Shown: positions 17,656 through 28,102, counted from the first letter of the stretch. The stretch is DNA of 54,867 bases from an uncultured Bacteroidota bacterium (GCA_902627575.1 CACOJQ010000005.1:1-54867); one strand, 5' to 3'. Translations and numbers: made by a program. The notes: generated by a model not told the origin, from the letters alone.

Positions 17656-19176
17656 TTAATGTTTAAAATGTCTTGTTCCCGTCATTACCATAGCAATTTC
17701 ATTTTCATTACAATAATCAATAGATAATTGATCTTTTATTGATCCTCCAGGCTGAATTACAGCAGAAATGCCTGCTTTATGAGCAAGTTCTACACAGTCC
17801 GGAAACGGAAAGAATGCATCAGAGGCCATAGCACTTCCTTTCAGATCAAATCCAAATTTATTTGCTTTTTCAATAGCTTGGTTTAGTGCATCAATTCTAG
17901 ATGTTTGACCAGTGCCACTAGCCAATAATTGTTTATTTTTAGATAACACAATAGTATTTGACTTTGTGTGTTTACAAATTTTAGATGCAAATTCTAGATC
18001 TTCTATTTCTTTATTAGTTGGCTGCTTTATAGTTACGCTTTTCATAGAGGAAATTGAATCAGTTTTTAAATCTTTTTGTTGCATTAATATGCCATTTAAT
18101 GCAGACCTAAATTGAATTTCCGGTAAATCAATTGGATTTTGTATCAGTATAATTCTATTTTTTTTCTCTTTGAGTAGTGTAAAAGCATCATTTTCAAATG
18201 ACGGAGCAATCAAAACTTCATAAAAAAGATTATTTATTTCTTTCGCTGTTTCAAAATCAATCTCTTTATTTGTAATTAAAACACCTCCAAAAGCAGAACT
18301 AGGATCTCCTGCTAATGCTTCTTTCCACGCCTCCAAAAGGTGAGGATTTGATGATACACCGCAGGCATTATTGTGTTTTAAGATTGCAAATGTTGTTTCT
18401 TTAAATTCTTTAATAAGATTGATAGCTGAATCTATGTCAAGTAAATTATTATATGATAATTCTTTACCATTTATTTTAGAAACCAATTTCTCAAGATTAC
18501 CAAAAAAATAGCCCGATTGATGAGGGTTTTCACCGTACCTTAAAGCTTTATTTTCACGTACACTTAGCTTTAACGTATCGCATTTGTTTTTATTAAAATA
18601 GTTAAAGATATGTGAGTCATAATGTGATGATACATTAAACGCAATTTTTGCAAACTCTTTTCTTTGAGATAAATCAGAATATGGTCCTTCATTTAAAATA
18701 CTTAAAAGTTCATCATAAAGTTTCATTTCTGAAACAACCAAAACATCGTTATAATTCTTTGCAGCTGCTCGAATTAACGATATACCTCCGATATCAATCT
18801 TTTCAATTATTTCAGCTTCATTAGCTCCTGACTCTACTGTTTTTTCAAACGGATAAAGATCCACAATAATCAAGTCAAATTTTATTATGTCAAATTTCTG
18901 TAATTCTTGTTCATCACTTGTAACATCTCTTCGTGATAAAATCCCTCCAAAAATCTTAGGATGTAATGTTTTTACTCTTCCCCCTAAAATAGAGGGAAAT
19001 GTAGTAAGATTTTCCACAGCGGTAACATTAACTCCTTTATTTTCAATAAATTCTTTTGTACCACCTGTTGAAAATATATTAACAGAAAATTCACTTAGTT
19101 TGTGAATAATAGGGGACAGTCCGTCTTTGTTAAAAACAGATATCAGTACGTTTTTTATTTCTTTCTTGTTTGGCAT
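17656..19176 (-). CDS. purH: Bifunctional AICAR transformylase / IMP cyclohydrolase
   Basis: Performs the last two steps of purine synthesis: formyl transfer to AICAR and ring closure to IMP. 506 residues. The N-terminal MGS-like cyclohydrolase domain (about 1-140) has FSTGGTKEFIE and VKTLHPKIFGGILSRR. The C-terminal transformylase domain contains ALRYGENPHQSG, LKHNNACGV and SDAFFPFPDCVELA. It heads the mreBCD-mrdA-rodA gene set, a linkage common in Flavobacteriia. A one-mismatch -7 element (TAAAATTG) lies about 14 bp upstream. Confidence 0.97.
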   Translation of the reverse strand: MPNKKEIKNVLISVFNKDGLSPIIHKLSEFSVNIFSTGGTKEFIENKGVNVTAVENLTTFPSILGGRVKTLHPKIFGGILSRRDVTSDEQELQKFDIIKFDLIIVDLYPFEKTVESGANEAEIIEKIDIGGISLIRAAAKNYNDVLVVSEMKLYDELLSILNEGPYSDLSQRKEFAKIAFNVSSHYDSHIFNYFNKNKCDTLKLSVRENKALRYGENPHQSGYFFGNLEKLVSKINGKELSYNNLLDIDSAINLIKEFKETTFAILKHNNACGVSSNPHLLEAWKEALAGDPSSAFGGVLITNKEIDFETAKEINNLFYEVLIAPSFENDAFTLLKEKKNRIILIQNPIDLPEIQFRSALNGILMQQKDLKTDSISSMKSVTIKQPTNKEIEDLEFASKICKHTKSNTIVLSKNKQLLASGTGQTSRIDALNQAIEKANKFGFDLKGSAMASDAFFPFPDCVELAHKAGISAVIQPGGSIKDQLSIDYCNENEIAMVMTGTRHFKH

Positions 19177-19278
19177 TAATTACTTTATTGCAATTTTAAC
19201 TAAATCCTAGAGGATTATCAGAAGAATAACTACTAAAAAAAAGGATTGTTGATAAATTTTTTTTTTTGTTGATTAAAA

Positions 19279-22200
19279 TTAATTATCGTAAATATTTTGA
19301 CAGGTTTTTAAAGCAACAAGTGCAGAATCAATAAATAAAATTTTTAGACATAGTTTTTCTTTTATTTCTTTTATCTCGCAGTGATTATTATTCAGCTTTA
19401 AATAATTTAAAACTTTTTGAAATTCATTAGAATTGTAATAACTAAGTTGTGATTTTATTGGTAAAAAAGCTCGCATAGCATTTTCTTTTAATATAATTCT
19501 TTCAAATCCAATTTTTTTTGCAATCCATTTCAATCTTAAAATATTAAATAAGTTTTCGACTTCTTCAGGTATTTTGCCAAATCTGTCTTTAATTTTTATA
19601 GAAAAGTTATTAATATCTTTTTCATTTTCTGTGTTATTAATTTCTTTGTATAAGCTGAGTCTCTCATTTACATTCCCCACATAATTATCAGGTATTAAAA
19701 TTTGTAAATCAGTGTCAATTTGACAATCTTTAACATAAAATTTTTCATTTTTATCACTAAGTAAACTGTCAAATTTTTCTTGTTTTAATTCTTCAACAGC
19801 TTCATTTAAAATTTTTTGATAAGTATCAAACCCAATATCATTTATAAAACCACTTTGGTCGGCTCCAAGCAAATCTCCTGCTCCTCTTATATCTAGATCT
19901 CTCATAGCAATTTTAAATCCACTTCCAAGTGTTGAAAATTGTTCTAGTGCATTTAGTCTTTTTCTACTTTCTTCGGAAATAATATTAGTTGGAGGACTAA
20001 TTAAATAACAAAAAGCTTTTTTGTTTGATCTTCCAACACGCCCTCTCATTTGGTGTAAGTCACTTAGACCAAAGTTTTGGGCATTATTAATTATTATTGT
20101 ATTAGCATTAGGAATATCAACGCCATTTTCAATAATTGTTGTAGATACTAAAACATCAAATTCCCCTTCAATAAATTCAATAATTAATTCTTCTAGTTTA
20201 GCCCCTTCCATTTGCCCATGCCCAATTTTAATTTTTGCTTCTGGGCATAAACTTTTGATTAAATTGCCCACCTCATTTATGTTTTCAATTCTATTGTGTA
20301 TAAAATAAATTTGACCATTTCTTTGCATTTCATACATGATAGCATCTCTTATTTTTTCATGACTCATATTGATTATGTTAGTCTCTACTGATTGTCTGTT
20401 TGGCGGAGGTGTATTTATTATCGATAGATCTCTTGCTCCAAGTAATGAGAACTGTAGAGTTCTTGGAATAGGAGTCGCGCTTAATGTCAGGGTATCAATA
20501 TTTTCTTTAATTAGTTTAATTTTATCTTTAATATTTACACCAAATTTTTGTTCCTCGTCAATGATTAATAAACCTAAATCTTTAAATAATATATCTTTAC
20601 TCACTAATCGATGTGTTCCAATTATGATATCAATTTGTCCATTTGAAATTTTTTCAATAGTATTTTTTTGTTGTTTTTTTGATTTAAATCGACTTATATA
20701 GTCAACAGAGCAGGGGAATTCTTTAAGTCTTTTTTTTATAGTTTTAAAATGTTGCAAAGCAAGAATTGTTGTAGGTACTAATATAGCTACTTGCTTGTTA
20801 TCACAAACTGCTTTAAATGCCGCTCTTATAGCTACTTCTGTTTTACCAAACCCTACATCTCCACATACAAGTCGATCCATAGGATTATGATTTTCCATAT
20901 CCTTTTTTATATCATTTGTAGCTTTAATCTGATCAGGGGTATCTTCAAAAATAAAAGACGACTCTAATTCATGTTGTAAGTATGTGTCTGATGAAAAAGT
21001 AAAACCTTTTTTTATTTTTCTTTTTGCGTAAAGTTTAATAAGATTAAATGCAATTTGTTTTACTTTAGATTTTGTCTTTTCTTTTTTCTTCTTCCAAACA
21101 TTTGAGCCTAACTGATTAATTTTTGGTGTAATTCCTTCTTTACCTGAGTATTTTGCAATTTTATGTAATGCATGTATGCTTGTGTAAAGAATATCACCAT
21201 TTTGATATGTTAATTTTAAAACTTCCTGTTTTTTGTCATTAACTTTAATTTTATGTAAACCTTCGTATTTACCTATTCCATGATCTATATGAATGACAAA
21301 GTCACCAATCGATAAGTTGGTTAATTGTTGGATAGTAATAGCTTTTTCTTTATTAAACTTTGCTTTAACTTTTAATTTATAGTGCCTTTCAAAAATTTCA
21401 TGATCTGTATATATTGCTTGATTATTTGTGTAATCAATATAGCCTTGATGAAGAGTATGATGTATGCATTCATATTTTATTTTTTCATTTTGTTCAAATA
21501 TTGCATTGAATCTTTTTTCTTGTTCTTTAGAAGAACATAAAATAATATTCTGAATTCCTTGATCTGTGTGTTTCTGCATTTCGTCTTTTAATAAATTAAA
21601 TTGTTTATTAAATCTAGTAAGCAGATCAGTATTTATTTCAATTTTTTCTTGCGGAGCAAAAAATGGACGATTATTATTTTCAATAACAGTAAATTGCTCT
21701 AATGTTTTAATTAATTCTTCATCATTTATTAATGAATTATCATCTTTTAAATGTTTGTTTGATTTATCAAAATGATTTTTTATTACATTTTTAGAGTAGT
21801 TAATATCTTCTGTCCATACTATACTGTTTTTTGGAAGATATTGCATAAAACATATTTTTTCTTGCTTTGTTTTTAGTAATTCAGTGTTTGGAATAATTTT
21901 AAGTTTAGTTTCATTTTTTATTGATAATTGATTATTTATATTAAACGTTCTAACACTTTCAATAACAGTATCAAAAAATTCTATTCTGTATGGGTTGTCA
22001 TTTGAATACGAGTAAATATCTACAATTCCCCCTCTTACTGCGTATTGTCCTGGCTCAAAAATAAAATCAACTTTAACAAAATTCATGTCTTCTAAACTAT
22101 TTACAAGTTTCTGAATATGTAAGTCATCATTTACTTTTAAAACTATACTTTTATTTTGCAGTTCTTTTTGGTTTATAACCTTTTCTGCTATTGCTTCAGT

Positions 22201-22569
22201 ATATGTTATTATTATTGGTTTTTCAGTATTATTAATTTTGCTTAGTAATTCAATTCTTAAGAGAATATTTTCTGTATTGCTTTTTTTAATTTGATTTTTT
22301 TTTTTGTGAGAGCTTGGAAAAAAAAAGATATTTTTTTTAAGTAAATTTTCAAGATCATTTGCAAAGTATGATGCACTTTCTTTATCTTTCAAAATAAAAA
22401 CATGAGGTTGTTTATTTTTTAAAATTAATGCACTTGCAGATAATGCTAGAGAAGATCCAATAAAACCAATAAGATTTATTTTATTGATTTTTTTGTCAAG
22501 TGCAGATTGAATATTACTGACTTGCTTTTGTTTGTTGACAATATTTATAAGGTGATTGTCTGCTATCAA
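19279..22569 (-). CDS. mfd: Transcription-repair coupling factor Mfd
   Basis: Mfd removes RNA polymerase stalled at DNA lesions and recruits UvrA. 1096 residues in the expected order: UvrB-like N-terminal module (about 1-350) with PGQYAVRGGIVDIY, CarD-like RNAP-interaction domain (about 420-490) with GDFVIHIDHGIGKYEG, and a RecG-like helicase core. The core has Walker A in GDVGFGKTEVA, box DEEQKFGV, SATPIPRT and HQMRGRVGRS. A C-terminal TRCF domain completes it. The start is TTG (MIADNHL...), immediately adjacent to the pfp stop. No better in-frame start is seen. Confidence 0.96.
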   Translation of the reverse strand: MIADNHLINIVNKQKQVSNIQSALDKKINKINLIGFIGSSLALSASALILKNKQPHVFILKDKESASYFANDLENLLKKNIFFFPSSHKKKNQIKKSNTENILLRIELLSKINNTEKPIIITYTEAIAEKVINQKELQNKSIVLKVNDDLHIQKLVNSLEDMNFVKVDFIFEPGQYAVRGGIVDIYSYSNDNPYRIEFFDTVIESVRTFNINNQLSIKNETKLKIIPNTELLKTKQEKICFMQYLPKNSIVWTEDINYSKNVIKNHFDKSNKHLKDDNSLINDEELIKTLEQFTVIENNNRPFFAPQEKIEINTDLLTRFNKQFNLLKDEMQKHTDQGIQNIILCSSKEQEKRFNAIFEQNEKIKYECIHHTLHQGYIDYTNNQAIYTDHEIFERHYKLKVKAKFNKEKAITIQQLTNLSIGDFVIHIDHGIGKYEGLHKIKVNDKKQEVLKLTYQNGDILYTSIHALHKIAKYSGKEGITPKINQLGSNVWKKKKEKTKSKVKQIAFNLIKLYAKRKIKKGFTFSSDTYLQHELESSFIFEDTPDQIKATNDIKKDMENHNPMDRLVCGDVGFGKTEVAIRAAFKAVCDNKQVAILVPTTILALQHFKTIKKRLKEFPCSVDYISRFKSKKQQKNTIEKISNGQIDIIIGTHRLVSKDILFKDLGLLIIDEEQKFGVNIKDKIKLIKENIDTLTLSATPIPRTLQFSLLGARDLSIINTPPPNRQSVETNIINMSHEKIRDAIMYEMQRNGQIYFIHNRIENINEVGNLIKSLCPEAKIKIGHGQMEGAKLEELIIEFIEGEFDVLVSTTIIENGVDIPNANTIIINNAQNFGLSDLHQMRGRVGRSNKKAFCYLISPPTNIISEESRKRLNALEQFSTLGSGFKIAMRDLDIRGAGDLLGADQSGFINDIGFDTYQKILNEAVEELKQEKFDSLLSDKNEKFYVKDCQIDTDLQILIPDNYVGNVNERLSLYKEINNTENEKDINNFSIKIKDRFGKIPEEVENLFNILRLKWIAKKIGFERIILKENAMRAFLPIKSQLSYYNSNEFQKVLNYLKLNNNHCEIKEIKEKLCLKILFIDSALVALKTCQNIYDN

Positions 22570-23760
22570 TTATATTGTTTTGATTTCATTTAACATATTT
22601 TGATACCAAGTACTTGAAATATCAAATGGTTTTCCTCCTTTGATTCTATTAAAATTAATACAACTTAATTTATTGCTATTTTCTTCATCATGACCTATAA
22701 CACCATTGTGTCCTTTTAAAGCACTTTTTATTGCAAAATCAGCCATTTCAAATATTAAATTTAGATCCTGTTGATTTGCTTTTGAAGACCTTGCGAAATA
22801 ACCGCTTTTTTGTACTAAAATTTTATTAGCTTTTAATTTTTTGCCAAACTCTTTTGCGAACCAAATACCAGGGTTCAGTTCATCTAAAAAAACATGGCCA
22901 AATGCATCTCTATTAATTTTAACGCCAGCTTTTTCTGTTTCTTTAATAATTATATCTACACCAGCTCCTTCACTCAAGAATATATTTACACAATCATTTT
23001 TTTTCATAATTTTATTTAGCCTTTTAATTTCTTCATTGAAATTTATTTTATCTTCAGGTAATAAAATAGCATGAATATCCCATTTTTCTTTTGTTATTCC
23101 TAATTCTTTTACAAACTTTTTTTTACTTAATCTTTCTCTGTATTTTAAAGCTGTTGCAGCTGTAAGCCAACCACAATTACGACCCATAATTTCATGTATA
23201 ATCAATTGCTTATCAGAAGTAGTATTTTCATTAATAATATTTTCAAAGAATATTGCACCTTGTTCAGCGGCGGTCCATCCTCCTAATGTTTGTTTAATTG
23301 GATATACATCATTATCAATTGTCTTAGGTAGTCCAACTACTGTAAGTGGGTATTTATTTTTTTTCAAATAAAAAGATAAATCTGCAGCGGCTGAATTGGT
23401 ATCATCGCCACCTATCGTATGTAATATTTTTATATTATCTTTTTTTAATTGATTAGCTGCTACCTCCAGCGGATTTTGCCCTTTTTTGATATATCCTTTT
23501 TTTACACAATCATCTATATTAGTAAGTTTGACTCTGCTGTTTCCCAAAGGAGATCCACCAAATTGGTAAGTATTATCAATATTATGAATTATTGATTTTG
23601 GTATACTTATAGATTTACCAAGCAATAATCCTTTATAGCCATATAAATATCCTATTATTTGAATATCGTTATAATTTTCAAAATAATTTTTAGTTAGTCT
23701 AGCTATTGTTGCAGATAAGCATGGGGCTAGACCACCTGCGGTTAAAAAGGCAATTTTCAT
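22570..23760 (-). CDS. pfp: Phosphofructokinase, predicted pyrophosphate-dependent
   Basis: Interconverts fructose 6-phosphate and fructose 1,6-bisphosphate in glycolysis. The 396-residue protein is a PfkA-superfamily member. The residue after the GGD motif is Asp (GGDD, 117-120) and the catalytic loop reads PKTIDND (145-151) with Lys146. ATP-dependent enzymes have Gly at both of these sites, while the Asp/Lys pair marks pyrophosphate use. TAGGLAPCLS at the N-terminus and MGRNCGWLTA also match the pyrophosphate-type group. It lies directly upstream of mfd, co-oriented and with no gap. Substrate choice is inferred from motifs. Confidence 0.9.
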   Translation of the reverse strand: MKIAFLTAGGLAPCLSATIARLTKNYFENYNDIQIIGYLYGYKGLLLGKSISIPKSIIHNIDNTYQFGGSPLGNSRVKLTNIDDCVKKGYIKKGQNPLEVAANQLKKDNIKILHTIGGDDTNSAAADLSFYLKKNKYPLTVVGLPKTIDNDVYPIKQTLGGWTAAEQGAIFFENIINENTTSDKQLIIHEIMGRNCGWLTAATALKYRERLSKKKFVKELGITKEKWDIHAILLPEDKINFNEEIKRLNKIMKKNDCVNIFLSEGAGVDIIIKETEKAGVKINRDAFGHVFLDELNPGIWFAKEFGKKLKANKILVQKSGYFARSSKANQQDLNLIFEMADFAIKSALKGHNGVIGHDEENSNKLSCINFNRIKGGKPFDISSTWYQNMLNEIKTI

Positions 23761-23843
23761 AATCTAATTTTGTATTACAAATATCGAAAAATTAAAGTAA
23801 TACCTGTCAAAATAATCTTTACTTTGCATAATTAAATAATTTA

Positions 23844-25097
23844 ATGTACAGAGTTTTTAAATTTGGAGGTGCATCAATTAAAGATGCCTCGAGTATTGTA
23901 AATGTTTGTGAAATTATAAATTCATACAAAAGAGAAAACTTAGTTATTGTTTTTTCTGCTATTGGAAAAGTAACAAACCAACTAGAAAAAATTGTTAATG
24001 CATATTTTTATAAGGAAGATAATCCCATTATACTTTTAGATGATTTAAAAAATTTTCATTTTAAAATCGTTGATGAATTGTTCAAGAAAAAAGACTTAAT
24101 TTATGAAGATATAAATAATTTAGTTGTTGAAATTGAACAGATAATTGAAGAAAAAAAAGTCACAAAGGATTATTCTTACATTTATGATCAAATTGTTTCT
24201 ATTGGAGAGTTCTTATCTACCAAAATATTAAGTGCTTATCTTAATCAGTGTAATTATGAAAATACTCTAATTGATATAAGAGATTTAATTCGCACAGACA
24301 ATACACATAGAAATGCTAAGGTAGATTGGCACACAACAACCAGTCTTATTAATGATAATATTGTATCTAAATGCTATGTTACTCAAGGTTTTATTGGATG
24401 TACATCAGAAAATTTTACAACTACTTTGGGGAGAGAAGGTAGTGATTTTACAGCAGCAATCTTAGCCTTCGCCTTACAAGCAAAAGATGTCGTAATTTGG
24501 AAGGATGTTCCTGGAATGATGAATGCTGACCCTAATTTTTTTAATGATTCAAAGTTAATTGATGAGTTGTCTTTTGATGAGGCGATTGAACTAGCATATT
24601 ATGGAGCTAAAGTAATCCATCCAAAAACAATTCAACCACTAAAAAAGAAAGGGATTATACTACAGATTAAATCATTTAAAGAACCTTTGAAAAAAGGAAC
24701 TGTAATTTCTAATAATGTAAAAGTTTTAAGTAAGCAATCATTTTATATTAATAAGCAAAATCAAATTTTGATATCAATATCAGACTCTTTACTTTCATTT
24801 ATTGTTGAAGAACACATAAGCAAAATATTTAACATTCTTGAAAAACATTCAGTAGCAGTAAATATGATGCAAAATTCCGCAATCTCTTTTTCTATATGTG
24901 TTGATAATGATCGGCATACTATTCCTCATTTGTTGAAGGATTTGCAATCATCATTTAAAATTTACTATAATAAAGATGTGTCTCTTTTTACAATTAGAAA
25001 TTACAACAAAGAGTCTATAAAAAATATAATTCAAAAGAAGAAATTGTTGTTAGAACAAAGATCTAGAAATACCATACAATTAGTATTAAAAGATTAA
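23844..25097 (+). CDS. Aspartate kinase (monofunctional)
   Basis: Phosphorylates aspartate, the entry to lysine, threonine, methionine and diaminopimelate synthesis. 417 residues. The amino-acid kinase domain (about 1-275) starts with VFKFGGASIKD and has GFIGCTSENFTTTLGREGSD and WKDVPGMMNADP. ACT regulatory modules occupy the rest (about 290-400) and are rather degenerate. No homoserine dehydrogenase domain is fused. A one-mismatch -7 element (TTACTTTG, 23819-23826) lies upstream; pfp diverges. The stop overlaps the convergent dehydrogenase gene by 4 nt. Confidence 0.93.
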   Translation: MYRVFKFGGASIKDASSIVNVCEIINSYKRENLVIVFSAIGKVTNQLEKIVNAYFYKEDNPIILLDDLKNFHFKIVDELFKKKDLIYEDINNLVVEIEQIIEEKKVTKDYSYIYDQIVSIGEFLSTKILSAYLNQCNYENTLIDIRDLIRTDNTHRNAKVDWHTTTSLINDNIVSKCYVTQGFIGCTSENFTTTLGREGSDFTAAILAFALQAKDVVIWKDVPGMMNADPNFFNDSKLIDELSFDEAIELAYYGAKVIHPKTIQPLKKKGIILQIKSFKEPLKKGTVISNNVKVLSKQSFYINKQNQILISISDSLLSFIVEEHISKIFNILEKHSVAVNMMQNSAISFSICVDNDRHTIPHLLKDLQSSFKIYYNKDVSLFTIRNYNKESIKNIIQKKKLLLEQRSRNTIQLVLKD

Positions 25098-26008
25098 TTA
25101 AATGATAAAATTTTATTAAGTAATGTTTTAGCAATTTTTATGTTGCTTTCTTTTGTCCATCCTGCAATATGAGGTGAAAGAATTATGTTTTTATTTTTGA
25201 TAAGATTATTAAAACTTTTTTGTGTTTTTATTTGTTCAAATGATACATTTTCATTTTCCAATACATCAAGACAAGCTCCAATAACTTTGCCGCTATTTAA
25301 ATTTTTAACTAAATCAATAGTTTTCACACACTTTCCTCTTGATGTATTGATAATATAAATTTGTTTTTTAAATTTATTTATGTACGAATTGTCAACCAAG
25401 TAATGTGTTTCTTCTGTCAAAGGGACGTGTAAACTAAGTATATCTACGTTGTCAAAAATATTCTGCATATTGCTTTTGTAATTGTAAGTTTTAAGATATT
25501 TATCATATGCTAAAATATTTACTCTAAATCCTTTTAGTATATTTGCTAAAGCAGAACCATTGTTTCCATATCCAATAATACCAATAGTTTTACCGCTTAT
25601 TTCAATTCCTCTATTTTTCTCACGATTCCAAACACCCCTACGAACTTCTTGATTTGCAATATTTAGATTATTAAATAATGATAAAATCATTGCCAATGCA
25701 TGTTCAGCTACAGCTTGTCTATTACCTTCTGCAGCATTATAGCATTTTATATTTTTTTCTTCTGCATACTTTGTGTCAATATTTTCTAATCCACTACCTG
25801 CTCTTGCTATAAACTTTAAATTAATTGCTTTGTTAATTAATTCCTTATCAATTTTTATTCTACTTCTTAATACAATACCGTCATATTTATGTATTTTTTT
25901 TTCGATCTCAACTTTACTTAATTCATAACAAGTTTCACATTTATGATTTAATTTTTCTAATTCATTTTTGAGATAAGTATGTATTTTGTCAATAAATAGA
26001 ATTCTCAT
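25094..26008 (-). CDS. D-2-hydroxyacid dehydrogenase, likely phosphoglycerate dehydrogenase
   Basis: 304 residues. An N-terminal substrate domain holds RAGSGLENID with the substrate Arg. The NAD-binding Rossmann domain has GIIGYGNNGSALA (GxGxxG), and the catalytic pair is Glu in DVLENE and His in SPHIAGWTKES. The length matches short SerA forms without an ACT domain, which make 3-phosphohydroxypyruvate for serine synthesis. Substrate identity within the family (glycerate, lactate or other) cannot be settled from sequence alone. It is the last gene of the mlaE-mlaF-rsmA-mgtE operon; its ATG overlaps the mgtE stop by 1 nt. Confidence 0.85.
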   Translation of the reverse strand: MRILFIDKIHTYLKNELEKLNHKCETCYELSKVEIEKKIHKYDGIVLRSRIKIDKELINKAINLKFIARAGSGLENIDTKYAEEKNIKCYNAAEGNRQAVAEHALAMILSLFNNLNIANQEVRRGVWNREKNRGIEISGKTIGIIGYGNNGSALANILKGFRVNILAYDKYLKTYNYKSNMQNIFDNVDILSLHVPLTEETHYLVDNSYINKFKKQIYIINTSRGKCVKTIDLVKNLNSGKVIGACLDVLENENVSFEQIKTQKSFNNLIKNKNIILSPHIAGWTKESNIKIAKTLLNKILSFN

Positions 26009-27360
26009 TACAGTATTATTTGTCCAATCCAGAAATAAATAAATAAACCAAATACATCATTTATTGTTGTGATAAATGGCCCTGTGGCTAGTGCCGGGTC
26101 TATGTTATATCGATTTAAAGTTAATGGAATAAAAGCCCCAAATATAGCAGCAAAAATAATAACAGCTAGTAGAGAAATACTTACAGTCATACAAAGAGAT
26201 AAATTATATCCAAGTAATAGTGAGCAGCACAAAATAATAATTGAGCATATTAGCCCATTAAATAAACCAACGCCTAATTCTTTAATTACTTTAACACCTA
26301 TGTTCTCTACTTTAATCTTTTTATTAGCAATGCCTTGCACAACAATTGCGGCAGATTGTACGCCAACATTACCCCCCATTGCGGCGATTAATGGGATGAA
26401 AAAGGCAAGTTCAAAATTTGTTTTTAAATCAAACAAACCTATTATTTGAGCCCCAATAATTCCACCAATCATTCCAATAATTAACCATGGGATTCTAGCT
26501 TTTGTCAAGTTCCAAATAGAATCATTGCTTTCTATATCTTCACTAATACCACTTGCAAGTTGATAATCTTTTTCTGCTTCCTCTTTTACAAAATCCATAA
26601 TGTCATCAATGGTAATTCTTCCAATAAGTTTTCCAAAATTATCAACTACTGGCATTGTTACTAAATCATACTTTCTCATGAGAATTGCTACATTTTCATT
26701 CTTTTCTGATGCTTGGACAGAGATAATATTTTTATTTATTATTTTTTTTATCTCTGTTTTTTTTTCCGCAAGTAATAATTTTCTCAAAGACATTAATCCA
26801 AGTAAATTATTTTGGTCATCAACTACATAAATAGTATGCACTGTTTTAATATTTTCTGCTTGTTTGCGCATTTCTTTTAGGCATTTAATAGTATTCCAAT
26901 TCTCATTAACTTTTATTAACTCTTTAGCCATTAAGCTACCTGCTGTGTCTTCATTATAATCTAGCAGATCGCTAATATTGTTTGCATGTTGTGTGTTTTC
27001 AATATGTGATAATACTGCCTCCTTTTTTTGTTTAGGTAATTCTAAAATAACATCTGCAGCATCATCTGTTTCTAAATTTTCTATTAAATCTTCTGCAATT
27101 TCTTTTGGAGTTAGATCAACTAAAAGTTTTTCTCTAATATCATCATCAAGCTCAATAAGTACAGCTGCTGCTTGTTCTTCATTAGAAATTGAATTATAAA
27201 GAAATTTTGCTTCTTTAGGTGTTATATTTTTAATTATTTCAGCAATATCGGCTGCGTGGATTTTTTTAATAATTTTAGATAATTTATCTATATTTCTACT
27301 ATTAATATAATCAACTAAATTTTGAAGATAATCTTTATTTATATTTATTTTTTGAGGCAT
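26008..27360 (-). CDS. mgtE: Magnesium transporter MgtE
   Basis: Homodimeric Mg2+ channel of the inner membrane gated by cytoplasmic Mg2+. 450 residues: an N-terminal superhelical MgtE_N domain (about 1-130) with acidic ELDDDIREKLLVDL, paired CBS domains (about 135-260), the plug helix, and five membrane segments (about 285-450). The pore region has PLIAAMGGNVGVQSAAIVVQG and the terminal helix holds DPALATGPFITTINDVFGL. The first 26 nt overlap rsmA. Gene order rsmA-mgtE is conserved in Bacteroidota. Confidence 0.96.
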   Translation of the reverse strand: MPQKININKDYLQNLVDYINSRNIDKLSKIIKKIHAADIAEIIKNITPKEAKFLYNSISNEEQAAAVLIELDDDIREKLLVDLTPKEIAEDLIENLETDDAADVILELPKQKKEAVLSHIENTQHANNISDLLDYNEDTAGSLMAKELIKVNENWNTIKCLKEMRKQAENIKTVHTIYVVDDQNNLLGLMSLRKLLLAEKKTEIKKIINKNIISVQASEKNENVAILMRKYDLVTMPVVDNFGKLIGRITIDDIMDFVKEEAEKDYQLASGISEDIESNDSIWNLTKARIPWLIIGMIGGIIGAQIIGLFDLKTNFELAFFIPLIAAMGGNVGVQSAAIVVQGIANKKIKVENIGVKVIKELGVGLFNGLICSIIILCCSLLLGYNLSLCMTVSISLLAVIIFAAIFGAFIPLTLNRYNIDPALATGPFITTINDVFGLFIYFWIGQIIL

Positions 27361-28102
27361 TTTTTGTGATTAATATAAAGTCATCAGTTGTAAGTTGTTC
27401 TGCTCGTAAATTTAGTAAATCTTCTATTTTTTTATTTTTCTCTAAACTTAAAGATTTTAAAGAGTTTTTTACGGTTTTTCGTTTTTGGTTAAAAGCCATT
27501 TTAACAATCTGTTTAAATTTTTTATTTATGGTTTTTAAATCTTTTCTTTTATTTCTTATTAATTTAATAACTCCAGAATTTACTTTTGGAGGAGGGTTAA
27601 ACATCTGGGGTTCTACAGAAAAACAATATTCTACATTATAATATGTTTGAATGAGGACAGATAAAATACCCCTCTTTTTCCCATTTTTACATGCAATTCT
27701 CTCAGCCACCTCTTTTTGAAACATACCCACTACTTCAGTTATCTGATCCTTATTTTCAAATATTTGAAACAATATTTGAGATGAAATATTATAAGGAAAA
27801 TTTCCAATCATTGAAAATTTAAAGGAAAATTTTTGCGCGATATTTATTTTGAGAAAATCATCATTAATAATTGATAAATTTTTGTGTTTTGATTTTAGAT
27901 AATCAACACTTTCTTTATCAATTTCAATAGTTTGAATTTCGTAATTATTTTTTATTAAATACTCTGTTAATATACCCATTCCAGGACCAATCTCAACAAC
28001 ATGTTCTGTTGTTTTTGATAATAAATTAACTATTTTTAAAGCAATCTTTTCATTATTTAAAAAATGTTGACCAAGATATTTTTTTGCTCTAACATCTTGC
28101 AT
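27335..28102 (-). CDS. rsmA: 16S rRNA dimethyladenosine transferase
   Basis: Dimethylates two adjacent adenosines in helix 45 of 16S rRNA late in 30S assembly. 255 residues with KKYLGQHFLNN at the N-terminus, SAM-binding VEIGPGMGILTEYL, catalytic GNFPYNISSQI (the NxPY motif), and a C-terminal helical domain containing FNPPPKVNSGVIKL and FNQKRKTVKNSLK. Its ATG overlaps the mlaF stop by 1 nt, and it runs 26 nt into mgtE. Confidence 0.97.
   Translation of the reverse strand: MQDVRAKKYLGQHFLNNEKIALKIVNLLSKTTEHVVEIGPGMGILTEYLIKNNYEIQTIEIDKESVDYLKSKHKNLSIINDDFLKINIAQKFSFKFSMIGNFPYNISSQILFQIFENKDQITEVVGMFQKEVAERIACKNGKKRGILSVLIQTYYNVEYCFSVEPQMFNPPPKVNSGVIKLIRNKRKDLKTINKKFKQIVKMAFNQKRKTVKNSLKSLSLEKNKKIEDLLNLRAEQLTTDDFILITKNASKNKYK

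Noticed and set aside
4635..19208. 16-bp exact match ATTTTAACTAAATCCT at 4635-4650 and 19193-19208
   Set aside because: In very AT-rich DNA a 16-bp match in 55 kb is expected by chance, and the surroundings do not match.
26069..26449. 126-residue open frame antisense to mgtE
   Set aside because: Shadow of the conserved MgtE membrane domain.
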